DNA of 44,513 bases, taken from NCBI GenBank assembly GCA_023379385.1, contig JAMCUS010000029.1, positions 1 to 44,513 on the forward strand, in the 5' to 3' direction. This DNA comes from Thermoplasmatota archaeon. GTDB lineage: Archaea; Thermoplasmatota; Thermoplasmata; Lutacidiplasmatales; JAMCUS01. Shown piece after piece: positions 27,181 through 35,157 of the stretch; the first letter of the stretch is position 1, and the number at the start of each line of letters is the position of its first letter. The position numbers and the translations under genes are program-made. Below the pieces are notes generated by a model. That model did not search any database. It had not been told where the DNA came from and saw only the letters and a program-made list of their open reading frames with translations.

Positions 27181-27345
27181 TAATCCGTCAGGGATCTTTT
27201 TACGGATAGGTTCAGCTGTGAAACCTAATGACTACGGGGTTGCGTAGAAATAACATAGCGAATATTAAGGACCCGTAGGCCGATCTACACATACAAAAAA
27301 GGTTAAATACGATTATCTCGCGAAGGTAATCAAACCTAACCTGGA
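27181..27345 (+). ncRNA. Candidate structured RNA between convergent genes
   Basis: This 265-base gap between two convergent genes holds four inverted repeats in series: ATCCGT/ACGGAT (~27183-27207), AGGTT/AACCT (~27208-27226), CTACGGG/CCCGTAG (~27232-27278), and AGGTTA/TAACCT enclosing GATTATC/GGTAATC with loop TCGCGAA (~27299-27342). No tRNA, 5S, SRP or RNase P consensus is recognised. The minus strand has a short protein-like phrase (AEPIRKKIPDGLTKHLI then stop) with stops and frame changes upstream, so a decayed gene is the main alternative. The strand is uncertain. Confidence 0.3.
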
Positions 27346-27414
27346 TACGTCATTATTATAGTGCAATGATATTTGAAAATGTTTATAAAAAATTAATATA
27401 AAAATGGGTTGTGT

Positions 27415-27945
27415 TTACAAAATCCCTGCAGGTACGAAATACAACGCGGAGGCGTCGATCTTTTCTAAGGGCATTTCTTTAAATTTTGGTTTAATTTTCA
27501 TACCTATTTTCAGATCCTTTTTGTCAATGTTTATTTCATCTTTTTCATTGGTGATAAGGATTGATATAAGTTTTGAATAGTTGTTGTTGTACCTTGGGAA
27601 TTCTACGTTTATAAGCGTTAATGGTAATTTATCCAGAAAATTTTCACCTGAAAAATACATAGTTGTGAATGTGTATACTCTGATATCTTCATTTTGTAAC
27701 TCAATCCATTCCTCAAGAGGTACCATGCATTCCGGGCAATCAGCTCTAGGCGGAACAAATAGATTATCTTCACCAGACATATGATGCTCTTTTCCTCTGC
27801 ATATTGTTCCATAAAGTTTTTTTTCGTGCAATCCCTTAAAGAATTTTGATACCTCACCAAAACTATGCCTATACTGTATGTGATATGGCTGTTCAACTAT
27901 TATCTGTTCCCTGTTTTTAGATCTATATTTTTCACCTACTACCAT
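27415..27945 (-). CDS. DUF35 (acyl-CoA-associated OB-fold/zinc ribbon) protein
   Basis: The 176-residue protein has an N-terminal helix (YRHSFGEVSKFFKGLHEKKLYG), a zinc-ribbon-like region with cysteines in TICRGKEHH and DCPECMVPLEEW, and a C-terminal OB-fold. DUF35 proteins pair with thiolase-type proteins. In archaea one such protein bridges acetoacetyl-CoA thiolase and HMG-CoA synthase and hands over the acyl intermediate. Here it is the second gene of a two-gene unit behind the thiolase-like gene; its Shine-Dalgarno (GGTGA) lies in the last codons of that gene. The first ribbon half is CX3-4H-like rather than CXXC, so zinc binding may be altered. Confidence 0.82.
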   Translation of the reverse strand: MVVGEKYRSKNREQIIVEQPYHIQYRHSFGEVSKFFKGLHEKKLYGTICRGKEHHMSGEDNLFVPPRADCPECMVPLEEWIELQNEDIRVYTFTTMYFSGENFLDKLPLTLINVEFPRYNNNYSKLISILITNEKDEINIDKKDLKIGMKIKPKFKEMPLEKIDASALYFVPAGIL

Positions 27946-27947
27946 AT

Positions 27948-29393
27948 TTATTCACCGTCCTTACTCATTACAATAACTGTTACATCGGATCCTGTACCTG
28001 CATGGCTATGTGCTAAACCTTTTTTGGCATTTTTCACCTGCAATTTATCGTTATCATTGAATTTTTCCATTTTTTTCTGTAATTGCCAGAATATATTTCC
28101 CACCTGCATTATACCTGTTGCACCAACAGCATGCATACAACCTATCAAACCACCTGATGGATTTACATATGTGTGATCCCCCATCTTGGGATTTATTTCC
28201 TTAAATACCCCTTTTTCTTCATCAAATTCGGCTGTATCTATAAATTTTCCACCATCTCCATATTTTGCAAGTCCCAAATCTTCATACGTCTGAAGTTCTG
28301 ATGAAGTAAATGCGTCATGAAGTTCAACGACATCTATGTCATGAAGTGGATTCTTTATACCTGCCATCCTGTAAGCCATCTTGGTAGCAGCTCTTCCTGC
28401 CCTGAACGAGTGTAGTCCAGGATAGCTCATATTTTCATACCACTCCGGTTTTTCATGTGGAAGGAGAAGATTCTCCTTTATTAAACCGCCTTTTGTTGTG
28501 GGCCTGTCACCCGGTCTCATAGTATCCGTTCCTCCCCCTATACCACTTATTATAACAGGATCCTTTGTAAGCTTTCTAGCTAGATTTTTTTCTGCAAGAA
28601 GAACAACAGCCGCTCCGTCACTCATTAAACAGCAGTCAAGTCTTTTTAGAGGTGTAGCTATCATATTTGATTTATATACGTCATCTATATTTATGAATCC
28701 TGAAGTGCTTTTTGTAGAATATGGGTTTTTACTGTTTGTCTGTGCAAAATAGTTGTATTGTGCATTATTTCTGTTTTTTACAGCTACTTTCGCAAGTTGC
28801 TTCTCTGTAATACCAAATTCATGTATGTATCTTGTTGCCATTGCTGCATAATATGCGGTATAAAAACCACCTACCTGAAAATCAAAATCTGTATCCGATG
28901 CCAGGGCTATGAACTCGTTTCCCTTGGTAGTTGATACCTCTGACATTTTCTCAAATCCTGCAACAAGGACAAAATCTGCATCTCCTGATTTAACCATTTC
29001 ATAACCTGTTTTAACACCTAGACCACCTGTAGCGCCACCACCTTCCGCCCTTACACTCTGCAGTGGGTTGAGACCCAGATAATCTCTTATTATAGCACCG
29101 AAGAGCAGTTGCTTTTCGAAATGATCTGAAAAATAACTTATGACGGTTCCGTCAATCATTTTCTTTATGTCGTATGGATCATAATTTAGATCATTTTCAA
29201 AGAGCGCCATTCTTGTCGCATCCATAACAAGTTCTTCCTGCGTAGAATCTGTTCTTGCCTTACCAAACTGTGTCATTCCTGCAGCTACGACGGCTACCTC
29301 TCTACCGTTATTAACAACATCCTTTCTTACACTTTGATAGATCTTTTTATGATCCTTAACAACATCCTTTTTCATACCAATATCTACACTCAT
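27948..29393 (-). CDS. Thiolase-fold (SCP-x/acetyl-CoA acetyltransferase-like) protein lacking the nucleophilic cysteine
   Basis: The 481-residue protein has both thiolase halves: VAVVAAGMTQFGKARTDSTQ, GDADFVLVAGFEKMSE, LMSDGAAVVLLAEKN, H359 in VELHDAFTSSE and H421 in GGLIGCMHAVGATG. Where thiolases have the acyl-accepting cysteine (xxCASG), this protein has AEGGGATGG, with G120 at the cysteine position, and the late CxG motif is replaced by HAGTGSD. Such GGATG variants are common among archaeal SCP-x-like thiolase paralogues, so this is probably a family property rather than a mutation. The Shine-Dalgarno GGAGATGA fits the ATG at 29393. The reaction is unknown; acyl-CoA binding with the DUF35 partner is likely. 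Confidence 0.85.
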   Translation of the reverse strand: MSVDIGMKKDVVKDHKKIYQSVRKDVVNNGREVAVVAAGMTQFGKARTDSTQEELVMDATRMALFENDLNYDPYDIKKMIDGTVISYFSDHFEKQLLFGAIIRDYLGLNPLQSVRAEGGGATGGLGVKTGYEMVKSGDADFVLVAGFEKMSEVSTTKGNEFIALASDTDFDFQVGGFYTAYYAAMATRYIHEFGITEKQLAKVAVKNRNNAQYNYFAQTNSKNPYSTKSTSGFINIDDVYKSNMIATPLKRLDCCLMSDGAAVVLLAEKNLARKLTKDPVIISGIGGGTDTMRPGDRPTTKGGLIKENLLLPHEKPEWYENMSYPGLHSFRAGRAATKMAYRMAGIKNPLHDIDVVELHDAFTSSELQTYEDLGLAKYGDGGKFIDTAEFDEEKGVFKEINPKMGDHTYVNPSGGLIGCMHAVGATGIMQVGNIFWQLQKKMEKFNDNDKLQVKNAKKGLAHSHAGTGSDVTVIVMSKDGE

Positions 29394-29476
29394 TTCAATT
29401 CATCTCCATGTATTTCTCTTACTAATGTGTGCAATCTATTAAATATTAACTATTATAAATTCGTCAACTACTACAC

Positions 29477-30606
29477 CTAGAAGGATTGTAGCTTGTTGCT
29501 GGTCTCCACCATACCCGTAGGCATGGTTTCATTGAACCGCAACGATTGGCTGGTTGACAACAGCCTGAAGTACTCAGATTTACCGAGTACCTCAATGTTT
29601 CTTGATGCATTGAGGTCTGCATGAAGCTCGAATCCACACTTCAGGCAATGGAATATTGTTCCTATCAACGAATCCACATTTTGAGCATTTCTGTGTTGTG
29701 TATTTGGGATTCACATATACAACCTATTTGTTCATTTCCTGCTCCTTGTATTCAATAAACTGCTCTAACTGTTGTGGAGACCATAAACCAAGTTTATGGC
29801 TAAATCTTCTTCCATTGCCCCTCTTCCTCATTTCTGCCATCCCAGGTCTTCAAATGCAACTACGTTAAACGGATGATTTACTATCTGCTTTGAAATCACA
29901 TGGTTTGTATTCTGCACTAACCGTCTCTATCTTCCGCTCAATTCCCTCAATTTACGACGGGCGTACCGAGTGCCTGCATGCTGTAATTTCTTTTTATTGT
30001 ACTGGTATCCCCCTTTTACACTTCTCAATGGTTTTGAATTAAAAAACCTATTATTTGATAATACTGTTGCATTCTTTATTCCTCTATCTATTCCTACCAC
30101 TTTTACATTTTCGTCTATCTTTTTTCAACCTCCTTATCTGGCAATTCTACCTGTATCATTATAAACATTTTCCCATGCATTTTATCAATGAATACCTGTC
30201 CATTGGCATATTCTCCTCTATATTTCTCAATTACTGGTGTGTGTGCAACGGGGAATACCAGCCCGCCACTGACAATTGTCAACGATACTGTGTGGGAATC
30301 GGGATAGAACTTAAACGTTCTCCTACCATATCTAATAGTGAGGGATCTCTTCTGTATTTCCCTTTCAAGTTTGGTCTGTTTTAATGATTCAGATGCAGTA
30401 TCCCTGGCTGTTCGGACAAGTGCAGAAGGCAGAGTAGGTATTGCCTTCCTAATATCTTTACATGTTGCTCTGTTAAGCTTATTCTTATTGATTGTATGTA
30501 CAGGGAATCCATAATCTAGAAACATCTGGCACGCTTCTTTGAATTTCTCACCCGTTTCCAGAAGTACCTTATCGTAGGGAAGTTTTAATTTAATGGTTAC
30601 AAACAT
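29477..30606 (-). pseudogene. tnpB: tnpB pseudogene of a second, diverged lineage
   Basis: On the minus strand the frame opens at 30606 (MFVTIKLKLPYDKVLLETGEKFKEACQMF) and runs 163 codons to 30115. It then needs a frame change to continue as VVGIDRGIKNATVLSN, meets a stop after RKLRELSGR, shows FEDLGWQK, and shifts again before the zinc finger (CSKCGF in one frame, FHCLKCGFELHADLNASRNI in another). Catalytic D and E and all cysteines are recognisable but spread over several frames. Its left end (rc) has TCC, bulged A, ATGC, TTTG, GCAT, GGA at ~30669-30690 inside a 10-bp inverted repeat TTGAGGGAAG/CTTCCCTCAA. Its right end is near 29465. Confidence 0.85.
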
Positions 30607-30737
30607 TATTTAATGAAAGGTTATTCTTGATAACAGCACTTTTTGTTGAGGGAAGTTCGTGTATATCCATGCCAAAGCATTGGAATTTTACTGCTTCCCT
30701 CAAACTCTCAACAAAGATTATAAAGAATGCAGTAAAA

Positions 30738-31125
30738 CTCCAACTTTTAAGGTGGAGTTGCACATACTTCCCCCATCGTAACGTTTATATAAATACATTC
30801 TATATGCATGATTTGCATAATTCAGTAAAAGAGTATATGAGAAGCGTCATCGGGCAAACTCGCGAACAGCTGTATTTACAAAGCTTGAAATGCCAGTAAA
30901 TACGTGTAATTCATTGTTTCGGATGGGACAGGTCAATTATGCCCACATTCCAGAGCAGTCGTAAAGAGGCTGCTTTCGAATACAAGAGAGACGTACGCGT
31001 GGACTGTGTGGAACTCTATAAAAAAGCCTGTGGATGAATCAGCCACTGCACATCCAAAAGAGGATATGCAGGTTAAAACGATGAAGCAGGAAGCTCCGAT
31101 GCTTTAGCTGAGGAGAAAAGGTCAC
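30738..31125 (+). mobile_element. Short tnpB-derived relic keeping both ends (copy 3)
   Basis: The left hairpin (30738-30757, CTCCA...TGGAG) is followed by ACTTCCCCCATC as in copy 2. The middle retains only a piece matching CAATTATGCCCACATT...GCAGTCGTAAAGAGG from the zinc-finger region. The right end matches copy 2 from GTGGAACTCTATAAAA through ACGATGAAGCAGGAAGCTCC, the decayed hairpin (31094-31115) and GGTCAC. Total ~390 bases: a MITE-like deletion derivative. It ends 35 bases before the L18e gene. Confidence 0.75.
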
Positions 31126-31160
31126 TGATGAATGATTAACAGAGGAGCAGTTGATATATT

Positions 31161-31520
31161 ATGAAAAGAAAAGTAACGGATATGGAGTTAGCAGAAACTA
31201 TTAACTATCTTAAACATGTTTCTACAGTTGAAAATGTGAATATATGGGTGGATCTATCTGAACGATTGACAAAATCATGTAATAATAGAGCAGAGATAAA
31301 TCTAAAAAAGATAAATATGCACGGTAAGGAAGGCGAATATATTGCCGTTCCTGGGAAGGTATTAGGAACAGGGGTTATATCCTATCCATTCAAAATTGCC
31401 GCATACAAATTTTCGAGTTCTGCTAAAATTAAAATTGAAAAAGCAGGTGGAAAAGCATATAGCTTTAGAGATCTTGTAGCTGAGAATCCTAAAGGTAAAA
31501 ATGTAAGAATATTGGGTTGA
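31161..31520 (+). CDS. rpl18e: Ribosomal protein L18e
   Basis: A 119-residue large-subunit protein. The full L18e pattern is visible: WVDLSERLTKSCNNRAEINLKKI, IAVPGKVLGTGVISYPFKIAAYKFS and KAGGKAYSFRDLVAENPKGKNVRILG at the end. First gene of the archaeal cluster rpl18e-rpl13-rps9-rpoN. Its stop TGA (31518-31520) overlaps the ATG of rpl13. Just 35 bases separate it from the tnpB-derived relic upstream; the only TATA-like string nearby is GATATATT directly before the ATG, too close for a normal promoter of a leaderless gene, so the operon promoter may lie inside the relic. Confidence 0.95.
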   Translation: MKRKVTDMELAETINYLKHVSTVENVNIWVDLSERLTKSCNNRAEINLKKINMHGKEGEYIAVPGKVLGTGVISYPFKIAAYKFSSSAKIKIEKAGGKAYSFRDLVAENPKGKNVRILG

Positions 31521-31957
31521 TGAACATGATTCTAATAGATGGTAATGAGAAGATTATGGGTAGAATTGCTGCTATAGCTGCTAAAAAATTATTAGAAGGA
31601 GAAAAGGTCGTCATTGTTAATGCAGAAAAAGTTATAGTTAGTGGAAAAAGAGAGGTCATAATAAATGAATTTGATAAAAAAGTTAAAACTGGTGGTTTAA
31701 GAAAAGGTCCATACTTTCCAAGAACACCAGATAGAATTATGAGAAGAGTTGTCAGAGGCATGCTTCCTTATGCAAGAAAATCCAGCGGAAAGACTGCATA
31801 TGGTAATCTCACTGTTTATATTGGCGTACCAAAAGGTGTTGATGTAAAGAACAGCTATGTGAAACCTACTGACCAGTGGAGATTTCCATTAAATTATATG
31901 AATCTTGGTGAAGTTTCAAAGTTGCTTGGTTATCAAGGTGAGGTGAAACAACAATGA
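31520..31957 (+). CDS. rpl13: Ribosomal protein L13
   Basis: The protein begins MNMILIDGNEKIMGRIAAIAAKKLLEGEKVVIVNAEK, and contains KKVKTGGLRKGPYFPRTPDRIMRRVVRGMLPY, the conserved core of archaeal L13. The ATG at 31520 overlaps the L18e stop; a second ATG at 31526 is possible, while the TTG at 31517 is unlikely. Overlaps with both neighbours (ATGA-type at each end) show translational coupling in the operon. Confidence 0.95.
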   Translation: MNMILIDGNEKIMGRIAAIAAKKLLEGEKVVIVNAEKVIVSGKREVIINEFDKKVKTGGLRKGPYFPRTPDRIMRRVVRGMLPYARKSSGKTAYGNLTVYIGVPKGVDVKNSYVKPTDQWRFPLNYMNLGEVSKLLGYQGEVKQQ

Positions 31958-32352
31958 ATATAGTTAATGAAAGCGGTAAAAGAAAATGTGCAACTGCCCA
32001 TGTCACGATCAAGAAAGGAAATGGAAAAGTATACATAAATAATATACCACTTGAAATATATACACCATTGCTAAGCAGGGAGAAGATTATGGAGCCACTT
32101 CTGCTTATAGGAAGTAAACGAAATGAGATGGATATTCACGTAAATGTTAAGGGTGGTGGGGTAAGCGGTCAGGCATCTGCTATAAGAACCGCCATATCCA
32201 GGGGTTTAATTGCATATCTGGATGATCCATCCATACAGGATATAATCAAAGGGTATAACAGATATCTTCTTGTGAATGATACGCGAAGAAAACTTCCCAA
32301 ACTTCCAAACGGTAGAGGAGCAAGAAGTAAAAGACAAAAGTCGTACAGGTGA
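31954..32352 (+). CDS. rps9: Ribosomal protein S9
   Basis: A 132-residue small-subunit protein: [48 protein letters not shown] and the basic tail [12 protein letters not shown], whose final Arg reaches the P-site tRNA in this family. The ATG overlaps the L13 stop in an ATGA arrangement. The RNA polymerase subunit N gene starts 8 bases after its stop. Confidence 0.96.
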   Translation: MNIVNESGKRKCATAHVTIKKGNGKVYINNIPLEIYTPLLSREKIMEPLLLIGSKRNEMDIHVNVKGGGVSGQASAIRTAISRGLIAYLDDPSIQDIIKGYNRYLLVNDTRRKLPKLPNGRGARSKRQKSYR

Positions 32353-32359
32353 TCTATTT

Positions 32360-32548
32360 ATGATTATACCAGTTAGATGTTTTACATGTGGAAAGGTGAT
32401 CTCCTCGTATTATGAAGAATATGACGAAAGGGTAAGGAAGGGTGAAAAACCCTCAGACGTTCTGGATTCAATGCATATTAATAGATACTGCTGTAGAAGA
32501 ATGCTTATTTCCAATGTAGAACTTATAGAAGAAGTATCACACTATTGA
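32360..32548 (+). CDS. rpoN: DNA-directed RNA polymerase subunit N (Rpb10 homologue)
   Basis: A 62-residue zinc-binding subunit. [21 protein letters not shown] has the first CXXC pair and [20 protein letters not shown] has the adjacent CC pair, the atypical zinc site of the N/Rpb10 family. A longer in-frame reading from 32276 overlaps rps9 and is not credible; the ATG at 32360 gives the usual length. It sits in the standard place behind S9. Confidence 0.96.
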   Translation: MIIPVRCFTCGKVISSYYEEYDERVRKGEKPSDVLDSMHINRYCCRRMLISNVELIEEVSHY

Positions 32549-32551
32549 TAT

Positions 32552-33481
32552 ATGCTAGTTTCATCCGCACCTGGAAAAATCATTCTGGGTGGTGAGCATG
32601 CAGTTGTATATGGCTATAGAGCCATCGCAATTGCTATAGATAGAAGATTAACGATATATGTAAGAGATACAGAGGATGTGTATCCCGACAACAGGAACGG
32701 GTTACTATCCTACATGGAACATTATCTGTATCCCCTTAAAATAGATGTGGTCACAGATATACCGTCTTCAGCAGGGCTGGGATCATCTGCGGCTATGTCT
32801 GTTGCGGCGTCAGCAATAAAATATCATTTAAAAGTTAATAGTGCATCATCAGCTGATAAAATTGCTGCAGAAGCTTTTAGAATAGAGTCTGAATATCAGA
32901 AAGGAAGAGCTAGTCCTTTAGATACGACTATATGCACACACGGAAAGGCAGTTATAGTAAATGATGGCAAACCAGCTGATTTTTTATGGAAAATTGATAA
33001 AAATGATAAATACTGGAAATTTTATAATTTGGATATGCCTGAATGGAAAATAATTATTGTTGATAGTGGCATTCCCAAAAATACAGAGGTAATGGTTAGA
33101 AATGTTGAGAAGGTTGTACTTGAAACCATTGACGGCATGGATCATATCATCAGAATTGATAATATTGTTGGCGATATGGTTGGAGCTATAAACCATAAAG
33201 ATTTGGTTAAGTTAGGAACCCTAATGACAGAAAATGAAAAAGAGCTGGAAGCATTAGATGTAAAACACACTGTAACAGACAGGATTATAAAATATTTAAA
33301 AACATACTGTTTTGGAACCAAAATTACTGGCGCTGGTGGTGGCGGTTCTGTTATAGGGTTAGTAGAAAATGATTTCAAAGCAAATAAGGTATTGGATCTC
33401 ATGAAGGAGCATGGATTCAATGCATTCACTCTTAAAACAGGTGTACGTGGCCTGACTATTGAGAATGCTACTAAAGAATAG
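32552..33481 (+). CDS. mvk: Mevalonate kinase (GHMP family)
   Basis: The enzyme phosphorylates mevalonate at the 5-OH for isoprenoid lipid synthesis. The 309 residues hold all GHMP motifs in mevalonate-kinase form: APGKIILGGEHAVVYGYRAIA, the phosphate loop IPSSAGLGSSAAMSVAAS, the substrate-site SPLDTT, and TGAGGGGSVIG near the C-terminus. The gene starts 3 bases after rpoN stop, so it is likely read in the same transcript. This is notable because Thermoplasma itself is known for the mevalonate-3-kinase route, so this organism appears to keep the classical first step. Confidence 0.93.
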   Translation: MLVSSAPGKIILGGEHAVVYGYRAIAIAIDRRLTIYVRDTEDVYPDNRNGLLSYMEHYLYPLKIDVVTDIPSSAGLGSSAAMSVAASAIKYHLKVNSASSADKIAAEAFRIESEYQKGRASPLDTTICTHGKAVIVNDGKPADFLWKIDKNDKYWKFYNLDMPEWKIIIVDSGIPKNTEVMVRNVEKVVLETIDGMDHIIRIDNIVGDMVGAINHKDLVKLGTLMTENEKELEALDVKHTVTDRIIKYLKTYCFGTKITGAGGGGSVIGLVENDFKANKVLDLMKEHGFNAFTLKTGVRGLTIENATKE

Positions 33482-33546
33482 GCAATCTTGGTTAAATTAA
33501 CATGCATACATAATATTTACAATATTTTATATTGTAAAAGATCATA

Positions 33547-34947
33547 ATGAGTTACAATATGTGGGCTGAAGAGAAGAAAAAGTTGATAAAACTTTATGTT
33601 CCGAACGGAGACGAATGCAATGCCTCCAGAAAAGTTGCAGAAGAGCTCAAAGAAAAAATTTCTGGTATTGTTAGTAAAGAACATATAGATGTTGTTGAGA
33701 TAGCCATAGTAGGGTCTATAGCAAGAGGTACCTATATAAAGACCAAAACACCTGATATAGATATTTTCCTTCTCTTTAAAGATACTGTAAATTTAGAAAA
33801 CATTAAAGAGGAAGGACTTAAAATAGGTAAAATTGCGATAAATGGAGAAACCAGGTATGCCCAGCACCCCTACATTCATGGATTTTACAAAAATTTTGAA
33901 GTGGATATTGTTCCTGCATATAAAATTATGGATCCGTCAATAATGAAAATGAGTGCAGTGGATAGAACGCCGTTCCATAATGCATTTGTGCTCAATAAAA
34001 TGAATGAAAGAATGCGAATTGATACGGTTATTTTAAAACAGTTTCTGTACGCACATGATATATATGGAGCTGAAGCAAAGATATCTGGATTATCTGGATA
34101 TCTAACTGAGCTTCTTATTATATATTACAACACATTTGAAAATCTGATTAAACATGTTGCAAAGTGGAAGCCCCCTGTTAAGTTAAGTCTAACGGGTGAT
34201 GGGCATTACAATGGATTCACAGAACCTATGATCTATATTGATCCAGTTGATAGTAGCAGAAATGTTGCAGCAGCGTTATCCATTGATTGCTTATCAAAAT
34301 TTATCACATTGGCAAGACGTTTCAATGACAATCCATCAGAGCAATTCCTGTTCAAAAAAGAGGTTAAAATTGCGTCAAAAGAAGAGCTTATTCATAAACT
34401 GAAGGAACGGGGTACTGAAATTCTAGTTATAGAAACAAAGGCTCCAGAGGTGGTAGATGATATTCTCTATCCACAGTTAAAACGATTTGTCAAGGTAGTT
34501 ATAGACTCTCTGGAACGATATGGATTCAAGGTGGTGAATGGTGTATACGATCTGGTAAATAGTAGAATTGTAATACTCATAGAGCTTTACAGCTTATCTT
34601 TGCCTGCTTTGGAATTAAGAAATGGCCCTCCGGCCTGGAATGATAACAGCAATGAGTTTCTCAATAAGTGGCTCAATAGTAAAAGATCCTTATCATACCC
34701 ATTTATAATGGATGGCTACTGGTGGGTCTACGTCCGCAGGGAGTTCAATACAGCTATGGATCTCGTAAAAGATAGGTTACAGACATGGAATCCTGGCAAA
34801 AACATCACCGAAATACTTTCTGAAGGCTTTTCAGTTAAAAAAATTGATGATTCGGCAGAGGATTCACTTATGCCTCCTCTGACAAAACTTATGAAGTTAG
34901 AAGAACCAGACTGGCTTACTTTTAAAGGTGGGGAAAGTCTACAATAA
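33547..34947 (+). CDS. cca: CCA-adding enzyme (archaeal class I tRNA nucleotidyltransferase)
   Basis: The protein adds or repairs the 3' CCA of tRNAs; the tRNA-Pro in this window lacks an encoded CCA and so needs it. The 466-residue length is normal. The nucleotidyltransferase motif is VGSIARGTYIKTKTPDIDIFLLF (GS, then DxD), with the third acidic residue in NFEVDIVPAYKI. RTPFHNAFV and the following helical domain also match the class I family. A TATA-like ATTTTATATTG lies ~20 bases upstream of the ATG. Confidence 0.93.
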   Translation: MSYNMWAEEKKKLIKLYVPNGDECNASRKVAEELKEKISGIVSKEHIDVVEIAIVGSIARGTYIKTKTPDIDIFLLFKDTVNLENIKEEGLKIGKIAINGETRYAQHPYIHGFYKNFEVDIVPAYKIMDPSIMKMSAVDRTPFHNAFVLNKMNERMRIDTVILKQFLYAHDIYGAEAKISGLSGYLTELLIIYYNTFENLIKHVAKWKPPVKLSLTGDGHYNGFTEPMIYIDPVDSSRNVAAALSIDCLSKFITLARRFNDNPSEQFLFKKEVKIASKEELIHKLKERGTEILVIETKAPEVVDDILYPQLKRFVKVVIDSLERYGFKVVNGVYDLVNSRIVILIELYSLSLPALELRNGPPAWNDNSNEFLNKWLNSKRSLSYPFIMDGYWWVYVRREFNTAMDLVKDRLQTWNPGKNITEILSEGFSVKKIDDSAEDSLMPPLTKLMKLEEPDWLTFKGGESLQ

Positions 34948-34986
34948 TCTTAAACTATATATACCATTGCCTACTATTACCTGTTC

Positions 34987-35157
34987 ATGGCAAAGAAAGA
35001 TAAAAGTGAAGGTGGATTTCAATCTGCAGCAGGCTTGATAAGGTATTTTGATGCAGAAGAGGAGTCTGCCATACACATAGACCCGAGAATTGTTTTGGCA
35101 ATGGGTGTTATATTTGGTGTAATTATTGCAATGCTCAGCTGGCGTTATGGGTTCTGA
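34987..35157 (+). CDS. Preprotein translocase subunit Sec61-beta (SecG-like)
   Basis: A 56-residue tail-anchored subunit of the Sec translocon. MAKKDKSEGGFQSAAGLIRYF, then DAEEESAIHIDPR, then one transmembrane helix (IVLAMGVIFGVIIAML) is the standard archaeal Sec61-beta layout. CTATATATA at 34952-34960 is ~30 bases before the ATG, fitting a leaderless message. The end overlaps the tail of the convergent taw1 gene by 13 bases. Confidence 0.92.
   Translation: MAKKDKSEGGFQSAAGLIRYFDAEEESAIHIDPRIVLAMGVIFGVIIAMLSWRYGF

Noticed and set aside
27181-27345. Could the structured gap be RNase P RNA, SRP RNA or 5S rRNA?
   Set aside because: None of the hallmark conserved sequences of those RNAs was found; it is kept just as an unclassified candidate.
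30627-30899. 90-codon plus-strand open frame between the two tnpB relics
   Set aside because: It covers the inverted-repeat ends of both elements and shows no protein features.
32276-32359. N-terminal extension of RNA polymerase subunit N
   Set aside because: It overlaps the end of rps9 out of frame and is not part of the conserved 62-residue protein.
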